44,904 nucleotides of DNA from Peptococcaceae bacterium UBA7185 (lineage in GTDB: Bacteria; Bacillota; Peptococcia; Peptococcales; Peptococcaceae): positions 1-44,904 of the forward strand of contig DKVF01000008.1 of NCBI GenBank assembly GCA_002491065.1, given 5' to 3'. The stretch's first letter is position 1. Every line of letters starts with the position of its first letter. A program made the position numbers and the translations under genes. The notes under the pieces were generated by a model. It was not told where the DNA came from, made no database searches, and was given only the letters and a program-made list of their open reading frames with translations. Below are positions 7,226-14,637 of this stretch, in pieces.

Positions 7226-8902
7226 ATGAAAGCATTCAAACTACACGCCGCGGCAAAACGTTGTCTCAAGTTCCTCACTGCCACTGCATTTATCGGTCTC
7301 TGCTGTTTCGCCAGCCCTGCCTGGGCGGCAGAGCAGCCTTTTACCGATGTGCCCAGCGACCACTGGGCGGCGCCTGTCATTGAGGAATTGCGCACCCTAG
7401 GATTTTCTGACGGAATTGGCAACGGTGCCTTTGGTTTGGGACAAGTCATTACACGGGCAGAATTTGCTTCTTTTATCTGCAAGGTGGAAGGTTTTGACGG
7501 CAACGCAGCGCAAGCTTATACCGACAATACGGATACTGGCGCTTGGTATTACGGTGCGGTAAATGCTATGGCCGCCCACCGAGTAACCGCCCCTGACGGC
7601 GCTTTCCGCCCCAATGAACCCATTACCCGAGCTGAGATGGCTGAAATGATTGTCGGTGCCTTGGGATTGTATGATCTGGGAACCCAACTGAACAGTGTGA
7701 ATTGTCCTTTCACAGATGTAAAGGAACGCAAAGGATTTATCGCCTTAGCCAGCGATTTAAAATTGGTTGGCGGCATGAGCGCCAACACCTTCGCCCCCAG
7801 CCAAACTGCCACCAGAGAAGAAGCGGCAGCCATGCTGGTGCGCTTATACCATTGTAACCAACGCCAATTAGAGGAAGTACATGGATTTTATGCGATTTCT
7901 TCTGCTTCCCAGAGCAGTTTTCTCAATCAATTGGACAGCACGGGCTTTGGTTGGGCTCGACTTACACTGAACAACGGACATGCCGTCATAAACACTTCTG
8001 CAGCAAATGACAACGAATACAACATCCCTGCCGGATTTACCCAACCGGTAGCGCAAGCGCGTAGTAATGGCGGCAAAGCGTTATTATCCATTTACGCGGA
8101 TAACAACAATGGACTCTTAACGCAAATATTGTCTCAGCCCACCTTGCGCACAGAAGCAATCCAACAGATTATCACCGCCATGAACAACGCCCAACGGGAT
8201 CAGCAGACTGTCAGCTTTGACGGCGTTGTAATTGATTTTGAATCCTTGCGCGCCGGTCAAAAAGCAAACTATTCTACATTCCTGAAAGAATTGCGCAGCG
8301 CTTTGGGCAACAAACAACTTTATGTAGCAGTCCATCCCGTATTGAGTGGCTCCGCTTATTATGATGGCTATGACTACAACATCATTGGACAGATAGCTGA
8401 CCGTGTGATTCTCATGGCCTATGATTATGCCACCCGCTCACTCAGTGAAAGTGAAATGGCGCAGGGCTATACCCAAACGCCCCTTTCTCCTTTAAATCAG
8501 GTTTATATCTCTATCAAAGCTTGTTTGGCCGGCGGCATTCCCAATGAAAAATTGTTGCTGGGCATGTCCATGGATACGGTACAATGGAAGCTGCAAAACG
8601 GCGCAGTCATTCACAATACACCTTATCATCCATCCTATGATGCCGTGCAGGCTCGCTTAGCCACCGGCTGCCAGGTCGCCTATCCCAATTACAGCTATAA
8701 CCCTTATGCCACTTACACTGACACTACAGATCAAACGCAGAATGTCCTCTGGTTTGAGAATGAACAATCGGTAAAAGCAAAAGCCCAATTGGCTCGTTTG
8801 CTCCAACTGCGCGGTCTCTCTTTATGGCGGCTAGGAACCATCCCTACCGATTCCAATACTGGATTAAATATCTGGCAGGCAGTACAATCCAGTGTACAAT
8901 AA
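7226..8902 (+). CDS. secreted SLH-domain protein with GH18-like catalytic domain
   Basis: This is a 558-residue exported protein. The signal peptide ends at AWA (residue 34). Three S-layer homology repeats follow (about 39-85, 97-145 and 160-208), each with a TRAE- or TREE-type motif, and should bind secondary cell-wall polymer. The C-terminal half (about 215-555) resembles the glycoside hydrolase 18 fold of spore-cortex/YaaH-like enzymes: FDGVVIDFES at 331-340 supplies Asp332, Asp337 and the likely acid Glu339, and MAYDYA follows later. It probably binds or cuts amino-sugar glycans at the cell surface. The start is at the ATG at 7226; a GTG at 7217 overlaps the AGGAG site. A terminator follows, so the gene is monocistronic. 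Confidence 0.88.
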   Translation: MKAFKLHAAAKRCLKFLTATAFIGLCCFASPAWAAEQPFTDVPSDHWAAPVIEELRTLGFSDGIGNGAFGLGQVITRAEFASFICKVEGFDGNAAQAYTDNTDTGAWYYGAVNAMAAHRVTAPDGAFRPNEPITRAEMAEMIVGALGLYDLGTQLNSVNCPFTDVKERKGFIALASDLKLVGGMSANTFAPSQTATREEAAAMLVRLYHCNQRQLEEVHGFYAISSASQSSFLNQLDSTGFGWARLTLNNGHAVINTSAANDNEYNIPAGFTQPVAQARSNGGKALLSIYADNNNGLLTQILSQPTLRTEAIQQIITAMNNAQRDQQTVSFDGVVIDFESLRAGQKANYSTFLKELRSALGNKQLYVAVHPVLSGSAYYDGYDYNIIGQIADRVILMAYDYATRSLSESEMAQGYTQTPLSPLNQVYISIKACLAGGIPNEKLLLGMSMDTVQWKLQNGAVIHNTPYHPSYDAVQARLATGCQVAYPNYSYNPYATYTDTTDQTQNVLWFENEQSVKAKAQLARLLQLRGLSLWRLGTIPTDSNTGLNIWQAVQSSVQ

Positions 8903-8945
8903 CATCTTTTTACTAAGTTTCCAACTAATCAATTATGAACTAACA

Positions 8946-8995
8946 AACAGCACAGCATATTCAAAATATATTGGGTATGATGTGCTGTCCTTTTT
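8946..8995 (+). terminator. terminator after the SLH/GH18 gene
   Basis: The stem ACAGCACA...TGTGCTGT, with additional ATA/TAT pairing inside, is followed by CCTTTTT on the plus strand. Confidence 0.85.
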
Positions 8996-9120
8996 CTCGA
9001 AAAGCAGATAAATGCAGTACTGCAACCACCAGTTGCCCAATTGCAAGCCTAGCATGGTGGCGCTGCAACCGGCCAATCTGTTATGATTTCCTCATCAGAT
9101 ACAAGGAGGTTTGATGTAAA

Positions 9121-9744
9121 ATGAACATTGCAGACAGAATACAGCTTTTGCGAAAAGCAAAAGGAATCTCACAGGAAGTCCTTGCCGACCAGATAGGCGT
9201 CTCCCGACAAGCTGTTTCAAAGTGGGAAAGCGAGCAAAGTATGCCCGATCTTGAAAAAATTATTCTGTTAAGCGACTACTTTGAAACGACAACAGATTAT
9301 CTCTTAAAAGGCGTTGAGCCCACAAAGGGATCGGAGAAAACATGGAGCGCCTTGTGGTTTACCGCAGCAGGAACCATCCTAAACATCATTGGTTTGATTT
9401 TAGCTATCGTCATATGGTTTGAGGTGCAACGGGTTTACACACTGGGAATTGGCCTGACACTGATGCTGTTGGGCACAGGTGTATTCCTCACAGGACAAAT
9501 CCTCGATGGAAAAGACAAACTTAAAGCAAAACGATTATTTTTACAAATCAACATCTGGATTCTGACCTTCATTCCCCTGTCCTGTTGTTTCAATCTTCTC
9601 GATGGTTTACTGGGTGGTTTTAACGGGCTCCTCGCCCCTTTGCCCATGTTGGGCAATTCCTTCGTTACCTTTGCATTGTTCTGGCTCTTTTATTTCGCGC
9701 TATGTATTGTGACAGAGTTGGTGATTGCGAAAGCAGAACACTGA
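9121..9744 (+). CDS. XRE-family regulator with C-terminal membrane domain
   Basis: This is a 207-residue protein with a Cro/C1-type helix-turn-helix at residues 5-60 (SQEVLADQIGVSRQAVSKWESEQSMPDLEKI). About four transmembrane segments follow (roughly 78-100, 107-128, 142-160 and 175-200). Membrane-tethered XRE proteins of this layout are common in Bacillota and are thought to couple a membrane signal to transcription; the signal is unknown. The ATG at 9121 has AAGGAGG eleven bases upstream. The 218-base region upstream contains inverted-repeat-rich sequence (TGCAGTACTGCA near 9013) that could hold an operator. A strong terminator follows. Confidence 0.85.
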   Translation: MNIADRIQLLRKAKGISQEVLADQIGVSRQAVSKWESEQSMPDLEKIILLSDYFETTTDYLLKGVEPTKGSEKTWSALWFTAAGTILNIIGLILAIVIWFEVQRVYTLGIGLTLMLLGTGVFLTGQILDGKDKLKAKRLFLQINIWILTFIPLSCCFNLLDGLLGGFNGLLAPLPMLGNSFVTFALFWLFYFALCIVTELVIAKAEH

Positions 9745-9780
9745 ACGACAATGAAATGATAAACCGCCTCAAATATAAAA

Positions 9781-9826
9781 AACCGAAGAGAACAACGCTT
9801 TTAAGCCGCGTTCTCTTCGGTTTTTT
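9781..9826. terminator. bidirectional terminator between XRE gene and 9844-10218 gene
   Basis: A perfect 13-bp stem, AACCGAAGAGAAC with GTTCTCTTCGGTT, is flanked by T runs when read on either strand. It sits between convergent genes. Confidence 0.92.
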
Positions 9827-9843
9827 ATATCTTTACTTCATTA

Positions 9844-10218
9844 TTACTCCACATAGGGCTGCAAAAGCTCTACAAGCTGATTATATAAACGCACTGACAG
9901 CCGCTCCATACTCAGCTGATAACGGCGCTTTCCCTCTACGTAGAGATAAATACAATGCTCCCCCACTTGAAATTGTACCTGTGTTCTTTGATACTCCAAC
10001 CACTCGTTATAGAGAAACAATTTTATTTTTACTGTTTGCTCATCCAAATAAATGCGGTCAGGATATAGATTGTTCAGATAAAAGGCCACAAGCACCAATA
10101 ATGATGCGGGCAAGCGCCAAAAGGACAGCCACGGCAGCAGAAAACTACACAGTAACGGCACGCCCATGAGCGTTGTCAGTTTGACCAGCAGAATCACACG
10201 TTGATTTACAAGATACAT
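9844..10218 (-). CDS. small membrane protein of unknown function coupled to rbgA
   Basis: This is a 124-residue protein not recognised by family. Two hydrophobic stretches (about residues 8-30 and 35-50) suggest a helical hairpin in the membrane. A soluble C-terminal part rich in Tyr and charged residues follows (about 52-124), which may resemble a pleckstrin-like YdbT/photosystem-assembly type domain, but this is only an impression. The ATG lies three bases after the rbgA stop, and the ribosome site (GGAG) is inside the end of rbgA, so translation is probably coupled. The bidirectional terminator at 9781-9826 ends the unit. Confidence 0.65.
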   Translation of the reverse strand: MYLVNQRVILLVKLTTLMGVPLLCSFLLPWLSFWRLPASLLVLVAFYLNNLYPDRIYLDEQTVKIKLFLYNEWLEYQRTQVQFQVGEHCIYLYVEGKRRYQLSMERLSVRLYNQLVELLQPYVE

Positions 10219-10221
10219 AGA

Positions 10222-11076
10222 CTACTCCAAGGTAATACGACCAATTTTGGCCTGCCGGAAGTCAATGAGAATCCCCTTGGACACTTTTCCATAATCAATG
10301 CGCCCGCCCTTCAGCAAGCATCCTCGATTGCGACCAATCTGCTCCAAAATATACAGCGGTTCTTGTGCCAAATCCTCTTCTGTCAGCTTAAACCGTTCCT
10401 GCAGCTGACGAGGATATCTTTTTTGTAAAAAGGTCAACAGCTTCAGCGCCGCTTCATCATGATCAAACACATCGTCATTGATTGCCCCGGTTACCGCCAG
10501 ACGTAACCCTACTTCCTCATCCTCAAACTTGGGCCATAAAATCCCCGGCGTATCTAACAGCTCCAGATCCTCATCCAAACGAATCCATTGCGTACCCCGT
10601 GTGACCCCCGGTTTATCACCAGTCTGCGCTGCCTTTTTGCCCACCAAAATATTAATAAACGTGCTTTTGCCTACATTGGGAATGCCCACGATCATGCAAC
10701 GGATAATCTGCTTGCGAACGCCTTTCTGGGCCATGCGCTCCCGTTTTTCCTTTGTAAGTTCCAGGAGCGCCTCCTTCAGACGGCTGATCAGCTGTTTCTT
10801 GCCAATGGTCGCATTAAAGGCAAAGGCGCGATATCCACTCTGCTGATTAAATTGATTTATCCAGTACGCCGTGCGCTGTGGGTCCGCCAAATCTTCTTTA
10901 TTCAAAATAATTATACGAGGTTTTTTATCTCCCACCAATTGGTCCAGCAAAGGATTGCGACTGCTGATGGGCATACGGGCATCCACCAGCTCAATCACAA
11001 CATCTACCAATTTTAATTGTTCCTGTATCATTCGTTTAGTCTTCGCCATGTGGCCCGGAAACCACTGTACTTGCAT
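10222..11076 (-). CDS. rbgA: ribosome biogenesis GTPase RbgA/YlqF
   Basis: This 284-residue circularly permuted GTPase assists late assembly of the 50S ribosomal subunit. Permutation is visible in the motif order: G4 NKED at residues 59-62 comes before G1 GIPNVGKST at 131-139 and G3 DTPG at 175-178. The N-terminal MQVQWFPGHMAKTKRMI is typical of the family, as is the C-terminal helical domain. The ATG at 11076 is used. It is followed by a coupled small membrane protein gene and preceded, after 76 bases without a visible terminator, by the coiled-coil protein gene. Confidence 0.95.
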   Translation of the reverse strand: MQVQWFPGHMAKTKRMIQEQLKLVDVVIELVDARMPISSRNPLLDQLVGDKKPRIIILNKEDLADPQRTAYWINQFNQQSGYRAFAFNATIGKKQLISRLKEALLELTKEKRERMAQKGVRKQIIRCMIVGIPNVGKSTFINILVGKKAAQTGDKPGVTRGTQWIRLDEDLELLDTPGILWPKFEDEEVGLRLAVTGAINDDVFDHDEAALKLLTFLQKRYPRQLQERFKLTEEDLAQEPLYILEQIGRNRGCLLKGGRIDYGKVSKGILIDFRQAKIGRITLE

Positions 11077-11152
11077 ATATAATCACTCCATATCACTTTT
11101 TATAACCTCTCTCAGCCTGTCCGCAACTGTTTTGCACGATACAGGCACAAAG

Positions 11153-11446
11153 CTACTTCATGCCTGCGTAGAGGCGGAAATAACTGAGCATGCTTTCCAG
11201 CATCATCTTGCGTTCTGCCAATTGCTTATACACGCTGCCCCTCGCGCCGCCCTGCCGGCACAGAGATTCCATCTTCTGCTCCACATCATCCAATTCCTGC
11301 TTTAACTGCTCAAAAAGATTTTCGATCCGCGCCAGGCGAGAAATGGGCTCTCCGCTATAGCTTTTATATTCATAATGCACTGCGCTGCTGTCTATTATAT
11401 ATTTTTCTCGTTTTTCCGACCATGATGTATATCGCTCCATCTTCAT
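11153..11446 (-). CDS. small coiled-coil protein of unknown function
   Basis: This 97-residue, highly charged protein has no signal peptide or membrane segment. Residues 38-70 (SRLARIENLFEQLKQELDDVEQKMES) have the heptad pattern of a coiled coil, and a second helix follows. No family was recognised. Its start overlaps the stop of the histidine kinase gene as ATGA, with AAGGAG just upstream, so it is translated in step with the kinase and may be a partner of it. That role is inference from position only. Confidence 0.65.
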   Translation of the reverse strand: MKMERYTSWSEKREKYIIDSSAVHYEYKSYSGEPISRLARIENLFEQLKQELDDVEQKMESLCRQGGARGSVYKQLAERKMMLESMLSYFRLYAGMK

Positions 11447-12171
11447 GCTCCTTCCCTTTTCCCGTTTTTACCGGCACACGGCAAAATAAAAAATACGCTG
11501 GTCCCTTCTCCTAATCGGCTGTTGACCCAGATATAACCGCCATGTAACTCTACCACAGAACGGCAAATCCACAGTCCCAATCCTGTATTGGGTTCTTCTC
11601 CTGGACGGTTGGCTCCCTTTGAGAAGGGTTCAAACAAGCGGGCCAAGCGTTCCTCACTCATACCACAGCCATAATCGGTCACACAAGTGACAACCTGATC
11701 TTCCCTGCAAATAAAATTCACCTCAATGCTGCCGCCGATATCGCTAAACTTGATGCTATTGCTGACCAGATTGACCAATACCTCCCGCAATCGGCCCCAA
11801 TCTCCATACACATTGGCCCAATCAGCCTGTTCCACCTGATACTGTATCTGCTTTTCCCGCATACGCAGTTCCAACAGACTGCCTACTTCCCGCGCCACAG
11901 TAGATAGGTTAACCGCTTGCCGCTCCAATTTTATTTGGTTGGATTCCAGCTTCGCCCAATCCAAAATCTGATTGGTCACCTGCAGCAATTGCTGGGCGCT
12001 GTCTTTTATCTTCAGCAAATATTTTTTCTGTATTGCATTCAACGGGCCCACTTGTTCCTCTGCCAATAGGTCTCCAAAACCTTTGATGGCATTCAGCGGA
12101 GTACGAATTTCATGACCAATCTGCGCTAAAAACCGTGCAAACTCTACCTGTTCCTTGCCATATTCATCCAT
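11443..12171 (-). CDS. soluble sensor-less histidine kinase
   Basis: This 242-residue protein consists only of a kinase core. The HisKA dimerisation domain carries the phospho-accepting His20 in FARFLAQIGHEIRTPLNAIKG. The HATPase domain has the N box (VLVNLVSNSIKFSD, about 131-144), DYGCGMS and TGLGL (196-200). There is no membrane segment and no PAS, GAF or other input domain, and no response regulator gene lies nearby. The first eight bases overlap the ferritin-like gene upstream and the last four overlap the coiled-coil gene downstream, so all three are translationally linked. The input may come from a partner protein. The ATG at 12171 is used, within the end of the upstream gene. Confidence 0.85.
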   Translation of the reverse strand: MDEYGKEQVEFARFLAQIGHEIRTPLNAIKGFGDLLAEEQVGPLNAIQKKYLLKIKDSAQQLLQVTNQILDWAKLESNQIKLERQAVNLSTVAREVGSLLELRMREKQIQYQVEQADWANVYGDWGRLREVLVNLVSNSIKFSDIGGSIEVNFICREDQVVTCVTDYGCGMSEERLARLFEPFSKGANRPGEEPNTGLGLWICRSVVELHGGYIWVNSRLGEGTSVFFILPCAGKNGKREGA

Positions 12172-12586
12172 GATATCCCTCGTGCTTCAATTTCTGATAC
12201 AAACTCTCCATTTGCTGCAAATGCAGCCGTTCTTCGTCGCCAATTTCCCTGCACAGCTTTTGCAGTTCCTTTTGGTCGGTCAAAACTGCCAATGTGTCAT
12301 AATAAAAAATGGCCGACTCCTCATGGGCCATATACTCAATGAGAAAAGCATATAAGTCCTCCCATTCCCCGACCTGTAATGTGAAATCCTCAGCCTTGCC
12401 CCGTCGCTGCCGCAGCTCCGCTAAAAGCTTTTCCGCATGGTGTAACTCATCGGCAGCATAGGACAAAAAGGCCTGCTTCAGTTCCTCATCACCATGCAAT
12501 CCCGCAATTCCCATATATTGAAAAGCTGCGTTCATTTCATCCCGCACACCCTGTCGTAGTACCTCAATGATTTGCGTATTCTCCAT
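12164..12586 (-). CDS. ferritin-like (rubrerythrin-type) diiron protein
   Basis: This 140-residue protein is predicted to be a four-helix bundle of the ferritin-like superfamily. Candidate iron ligands are the Glu in RDEMNAAFQY, the ExxH in DELHHAEKL, the Glu in YMAHEESAIFYY and the ExxxH in GDEERLHLQQME. There is no C-terminal rubredoxin domain. Roles could be peroxide reduction, oxygen sensing or iron handling. The start is placed at the ATG at 12586, ten bases after GGGAGG; an in-frame TTG at 12592 is too close to that site. It lies between a transporter gene pair and a histidine kinase with overlaps on both sides, which is an unusual setting for this family. Confidence 0.82.
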   Translation of the reverse strand: MENTQIIEVLRQGVRDEMNAAFQYMGIAGLHGDEELKQAFLSYAADELHHAEKLLAELRQRRGKAEDFTLQVGEWEDLYAFLIEYMAHEESAIFYYDTLAVLTDQKELQKLCREIGDEERLHLQQMESLYQKLKHEGYHG

Positions 12587-12588
12587 GG

Positions 12589-13056
12589 TCAATAATCCTC
12601 CCGCTGTATCTTGTCTTTATAAAAAAGCTTCGGTGCCTTCATCACCTTCCACATACGCACCAGTGAGGACACCAGCATAATCCCCAAGGCAATGGCACCA
12701 GCCAAAGCCAAAGTGTTCAGTCCCGTTTCCACAAACAGTGCCGTTTCACCCCGCAAACAATATTCCATGGTATAGTACATCCCGCCGCCAGGCACCAACG
12801 GCAAAACCGCCGTAGTCAAAAACAACGTCACCGGCACTTTGCAAATGCGCGCCATCACCTCTGCATACACAGAGATAACCACTGTCGCGATAAAATAACG
12901 GGGGACGTCGCTGGGAAAATCCAGCAGCAAGTATACCAGCCAGCCCAACGCCCCGCCAAAGCAGGTAAGAGGAATTCGTTTAGGGCTCACATTAAAATAG
13001 ATAGAAAAAGCAGCACAAGATAAAAACGCATAAACACAAGGTAATAGGATTCGCAT
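12589..13056 (-). CDS. ThrE-type threonine/serine exporter, small subunit
   Basis: This is a 155-residue membrane protein with about five hydrophobic segments, matching the short half of split ThrE exporters (DUF3815 type). The VLPLVPGGGMYY segment is the characteristic pore-like motif. With the larger protein encoded immediately upstream it should form an amino-acid exporter. The start is placed at the ATG at 13056 with GGGAGG upstream. An in-frame TTG at 13077 lies inside the end of the neighbouring gene and before the ribosome site. The stop overlaps the region just before the ferritin-like start. Confidence 0.85.
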   Translation of the reverse strand: MRILLPCVYAFLSCAAFSIYFNVSPKRIPLTCFGGALGWLVYLLLDFPSDVPRYFIATVVISVYAEVMARICKVPVTLFLTTAVLPLVPGGGMYYTMEYCLRGETALFVETGLNTLALAGAIALGIMLVSSLVRMWKVMKAPKLFYKDKIQREDY

Positions 13057-13057
13057 A

Positions 13058-13837
13058 TTAAATTCCTCCCAATACAATCAAGGCCATACCAGTCCCCATG
13101 GCCAACGCCAGCGCAACCAGCAACGCCTCCATCGCTTTCATCATGCCGGCTACCAAATCCCCTGCAATCACATCCCGCATAGAGTTGGTAATGGCCACAC
13201 CGGGCACCAGCGTCATCAGCGTGCCGATAATAATGCTGTTGCTGTGAGGCGCCAGATGATACTGTACAGCTAACAACGCAATAAACGTAATCAGAAAACT
13301 GCAGACCAAATTGATAAAAAATCCATTGGTATGCACATATTCCATGGCGCGAAATACTACACGCGTCAACGCGCCGCACACAAAAGCTATCAGGGCATCC
13401 TGCAGATTTCCGCCGAAAAACAACGTAAAGAAAAAGGAAACCCCGGCAAAGCCCAAAAACACAATGGCCCATTCAGGATAGGTTTTCTTACGATAAATCT
13501 CCTTCAAGCGGCGATTGATTTCCTCCACCGGCGGTCTGTGCTCACAAATATATCGGCTCAGATTATTCAAATCCTCTATCCTCTGATAGTTGGTTCCCCG
13601 AGAATATATGCGCCGCAGCCGCGTATAGCAGGTATCGTCCGCCATAGTGATGGTCACGGTGATATTGTTGGTGATGGCAAACACATCTACATGCTTAATT
13701 CCATAGGCATACAATACCCGCTGAATGGATTCTTCCACCCGATAGGTTTCCGCGCCCGCCTCCAGGAGAAAATGTCCCAAGTCAATGGCAGTGTTTAGAA
13801 GTCGTTGATATTCAAAAGAAGATAAATTCTGCTCCAT
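13058..13837 (-). CDS. ThrE-type threonine/serine exporter, large subunit
   Basis: This is a 259-residue membrane protein of the DUF1212/ThrE family. A soluble N-terminal region of about 115 residues carries the conserved LLEAGAETYRVEESI motif. Five transmembrane segments follow, with the conserved LVPGVAITNSMRDVIAGD. It should export threonine, serine or small dipeptides together with the small subunit. The start is at the ATG at 13837, seven bases after AAAGGAG. An extended -10 (TGCTAAAAT, hexamer 13868-13863) lies upstream and probably drives the five-gene run down to 11153. Confidence 0.88.
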   Translation of the reverse strand: MEQNLSSFEYQRLLNTAIDLGHFLLEAGAETYRVEESIQRVLYAYGIKHVDVFAITNNITVTITMADDTCYTRLRRIYSRGTNYQRIEDLNNLSRYICEHRPPVEEINRRLKEIYRKKTYPEWAIVFLGFAGVSFFFTLFFGGNLQDALIAFVCGALTRVVFRAMEYVHTNGFFINLVCSFLITFIALLAVQYHLAPHSNSIIIGTLMTLVPGVAITNSMRDVIAGDLVAGMMKAMEALLVALALAMGTGMALIVLGGI

Positions 13838-13930
13838 ATGCACACTCCTTTATATGTTCTCTATTTTAGCAGATTTTTCCCCTGCACGCCACAAAAACAC
13901 CGGGAAATTCTCTAAAAAAGCTTCCTGCAA

Positions 13931-13965
13931 CAAAAATAGCACAGCCCTCATTTTTGAGAGCTATG
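13931..13965 (-). terminator. terminator after the CBS-domain gene
   Basis: On the minus strand GCATAGCTCTC pairs with GAGGGCTGTGC around a six-base loop and is followed by TATTTTTG. It lies 35 bases past the CBS gene stop and before the ThrE promoter. Confidence 0.82.
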
Positions 13966-13999
13966 CCGTTTGCTTTCAAAATATTCTCTTATCCAACAA

Positions 14000-14473
14000 T
14001 TACGCTTCGCTGTGCTTTTCCTCTTTTTCCATTACCATACCCCGCACCAAATCATGCCGCGTGATAATTCCTACTACCTCCTGCACCTCATTGACAATGG
14101 GCACACGGTTTACTTTGCGCTCAACAATCAGCGTGGCAATATCGCTGAGCGACGTATCCTCATATGCATAGATAGGCGGTTTGCTCATCAAGTCGCCTAC
14201 TTTGTAGGCAGCAATACGTTTCATATCTTCCTGAAACTCCCGGCGGTCTACCGGAAAAATCCCGTCAAACAGATTGATAAACATCGGCGGCTTCACTGGT
14301 TTTTGCTTGTAAACCAGGTCGCCTTCACTGATCACACCCACCAGCTTATCATACTGATTCACAACAGGCACGCCGCTGATATTTTTATCCACAAATAATT
14401 GGCACACTTCATCAATCGTGGTATCTTCCCTTACAATCAATACATCTTTTGTCATGATCTCTTTTGCCAGCAT
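14000..14473 (-). CDS. CBS-domain pair protein
   Basis: This 157-residue cytosolic protein is made of two CBS motifs (about residues 4-60 and 92-147), each with the typical pattern (IMTKDVLIVREDTTIDEV; DLMSKPPIYAYEDTSLSDI). They fold into a Bateman module that binds adenine nucleotides. A 30-residue insert (KPPMFINLFDGIFPVDRREF) between the motifs is shared with a well-known subgroup of stand-alone CBS proteins. There is no effector domain, so it may regulate a partner. The start is at the ATG at 14473 with GGGAG ten bases upstream; the GTG nine bases before is too close. It is monocistronic with its own terminator. Confidence 0.88.
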   Translation of the reverse strand: MLAKEIMTKDVLIVREDTTIDEVCQLFVDKNISGVPVVNQYDKLVGVISEGDLVYKQKPVKPPMFINLFDGIFPVDRREFQEDMKRIAAYKVGDLMSKPPIYAYEDTSLSDIATLIVERKVNRVPIVNEVQEVVGIITRHDLVRGMVMEKEEKHSEA

Positions 14474-14576
14474 AGGAACCACACTCCCGTTAAAATATAA
14501 GTTTTCTTAATCGTATTATAGCATAGCTTCCGCAAATGTACAACCATTTTCCCCCTGCAATGGAAATGCCCCATAC

Positions 14577-14610
14577 AAAAATGCCGCTCTCCCCAGACGG
14601 AAAAACGGCA
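14577..14610 (-). terminator. terminator of the BlaI/BlaR1-like operon
   Basis: The minus strand reads TGCCG...CGGCA with inner GGG/CCC-type pairing, followed by TTTTTG, 28 bases after the antirepressor stop. Confidence 0.75.
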
Positions 14611-14637
14611 CATAGTATAATTTCTATACAAAAATAT

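Noticed and set aside
9702..10169. 155-codon plus-strand frame over the end of the XRE gene and the 9844-10218 gene
   Set aside because: It crosses a strong bidirectional terminator and overlaps a well-supported minus-strand gene; no ribosome site.
14385..14393. Exact DnaA-box-like TTATCCACA
   Set aside because: Single copy inside the CBS coding sequence; no cluster of boxes or AT-rich unwinding region, so no replication origin is claimed in the window.
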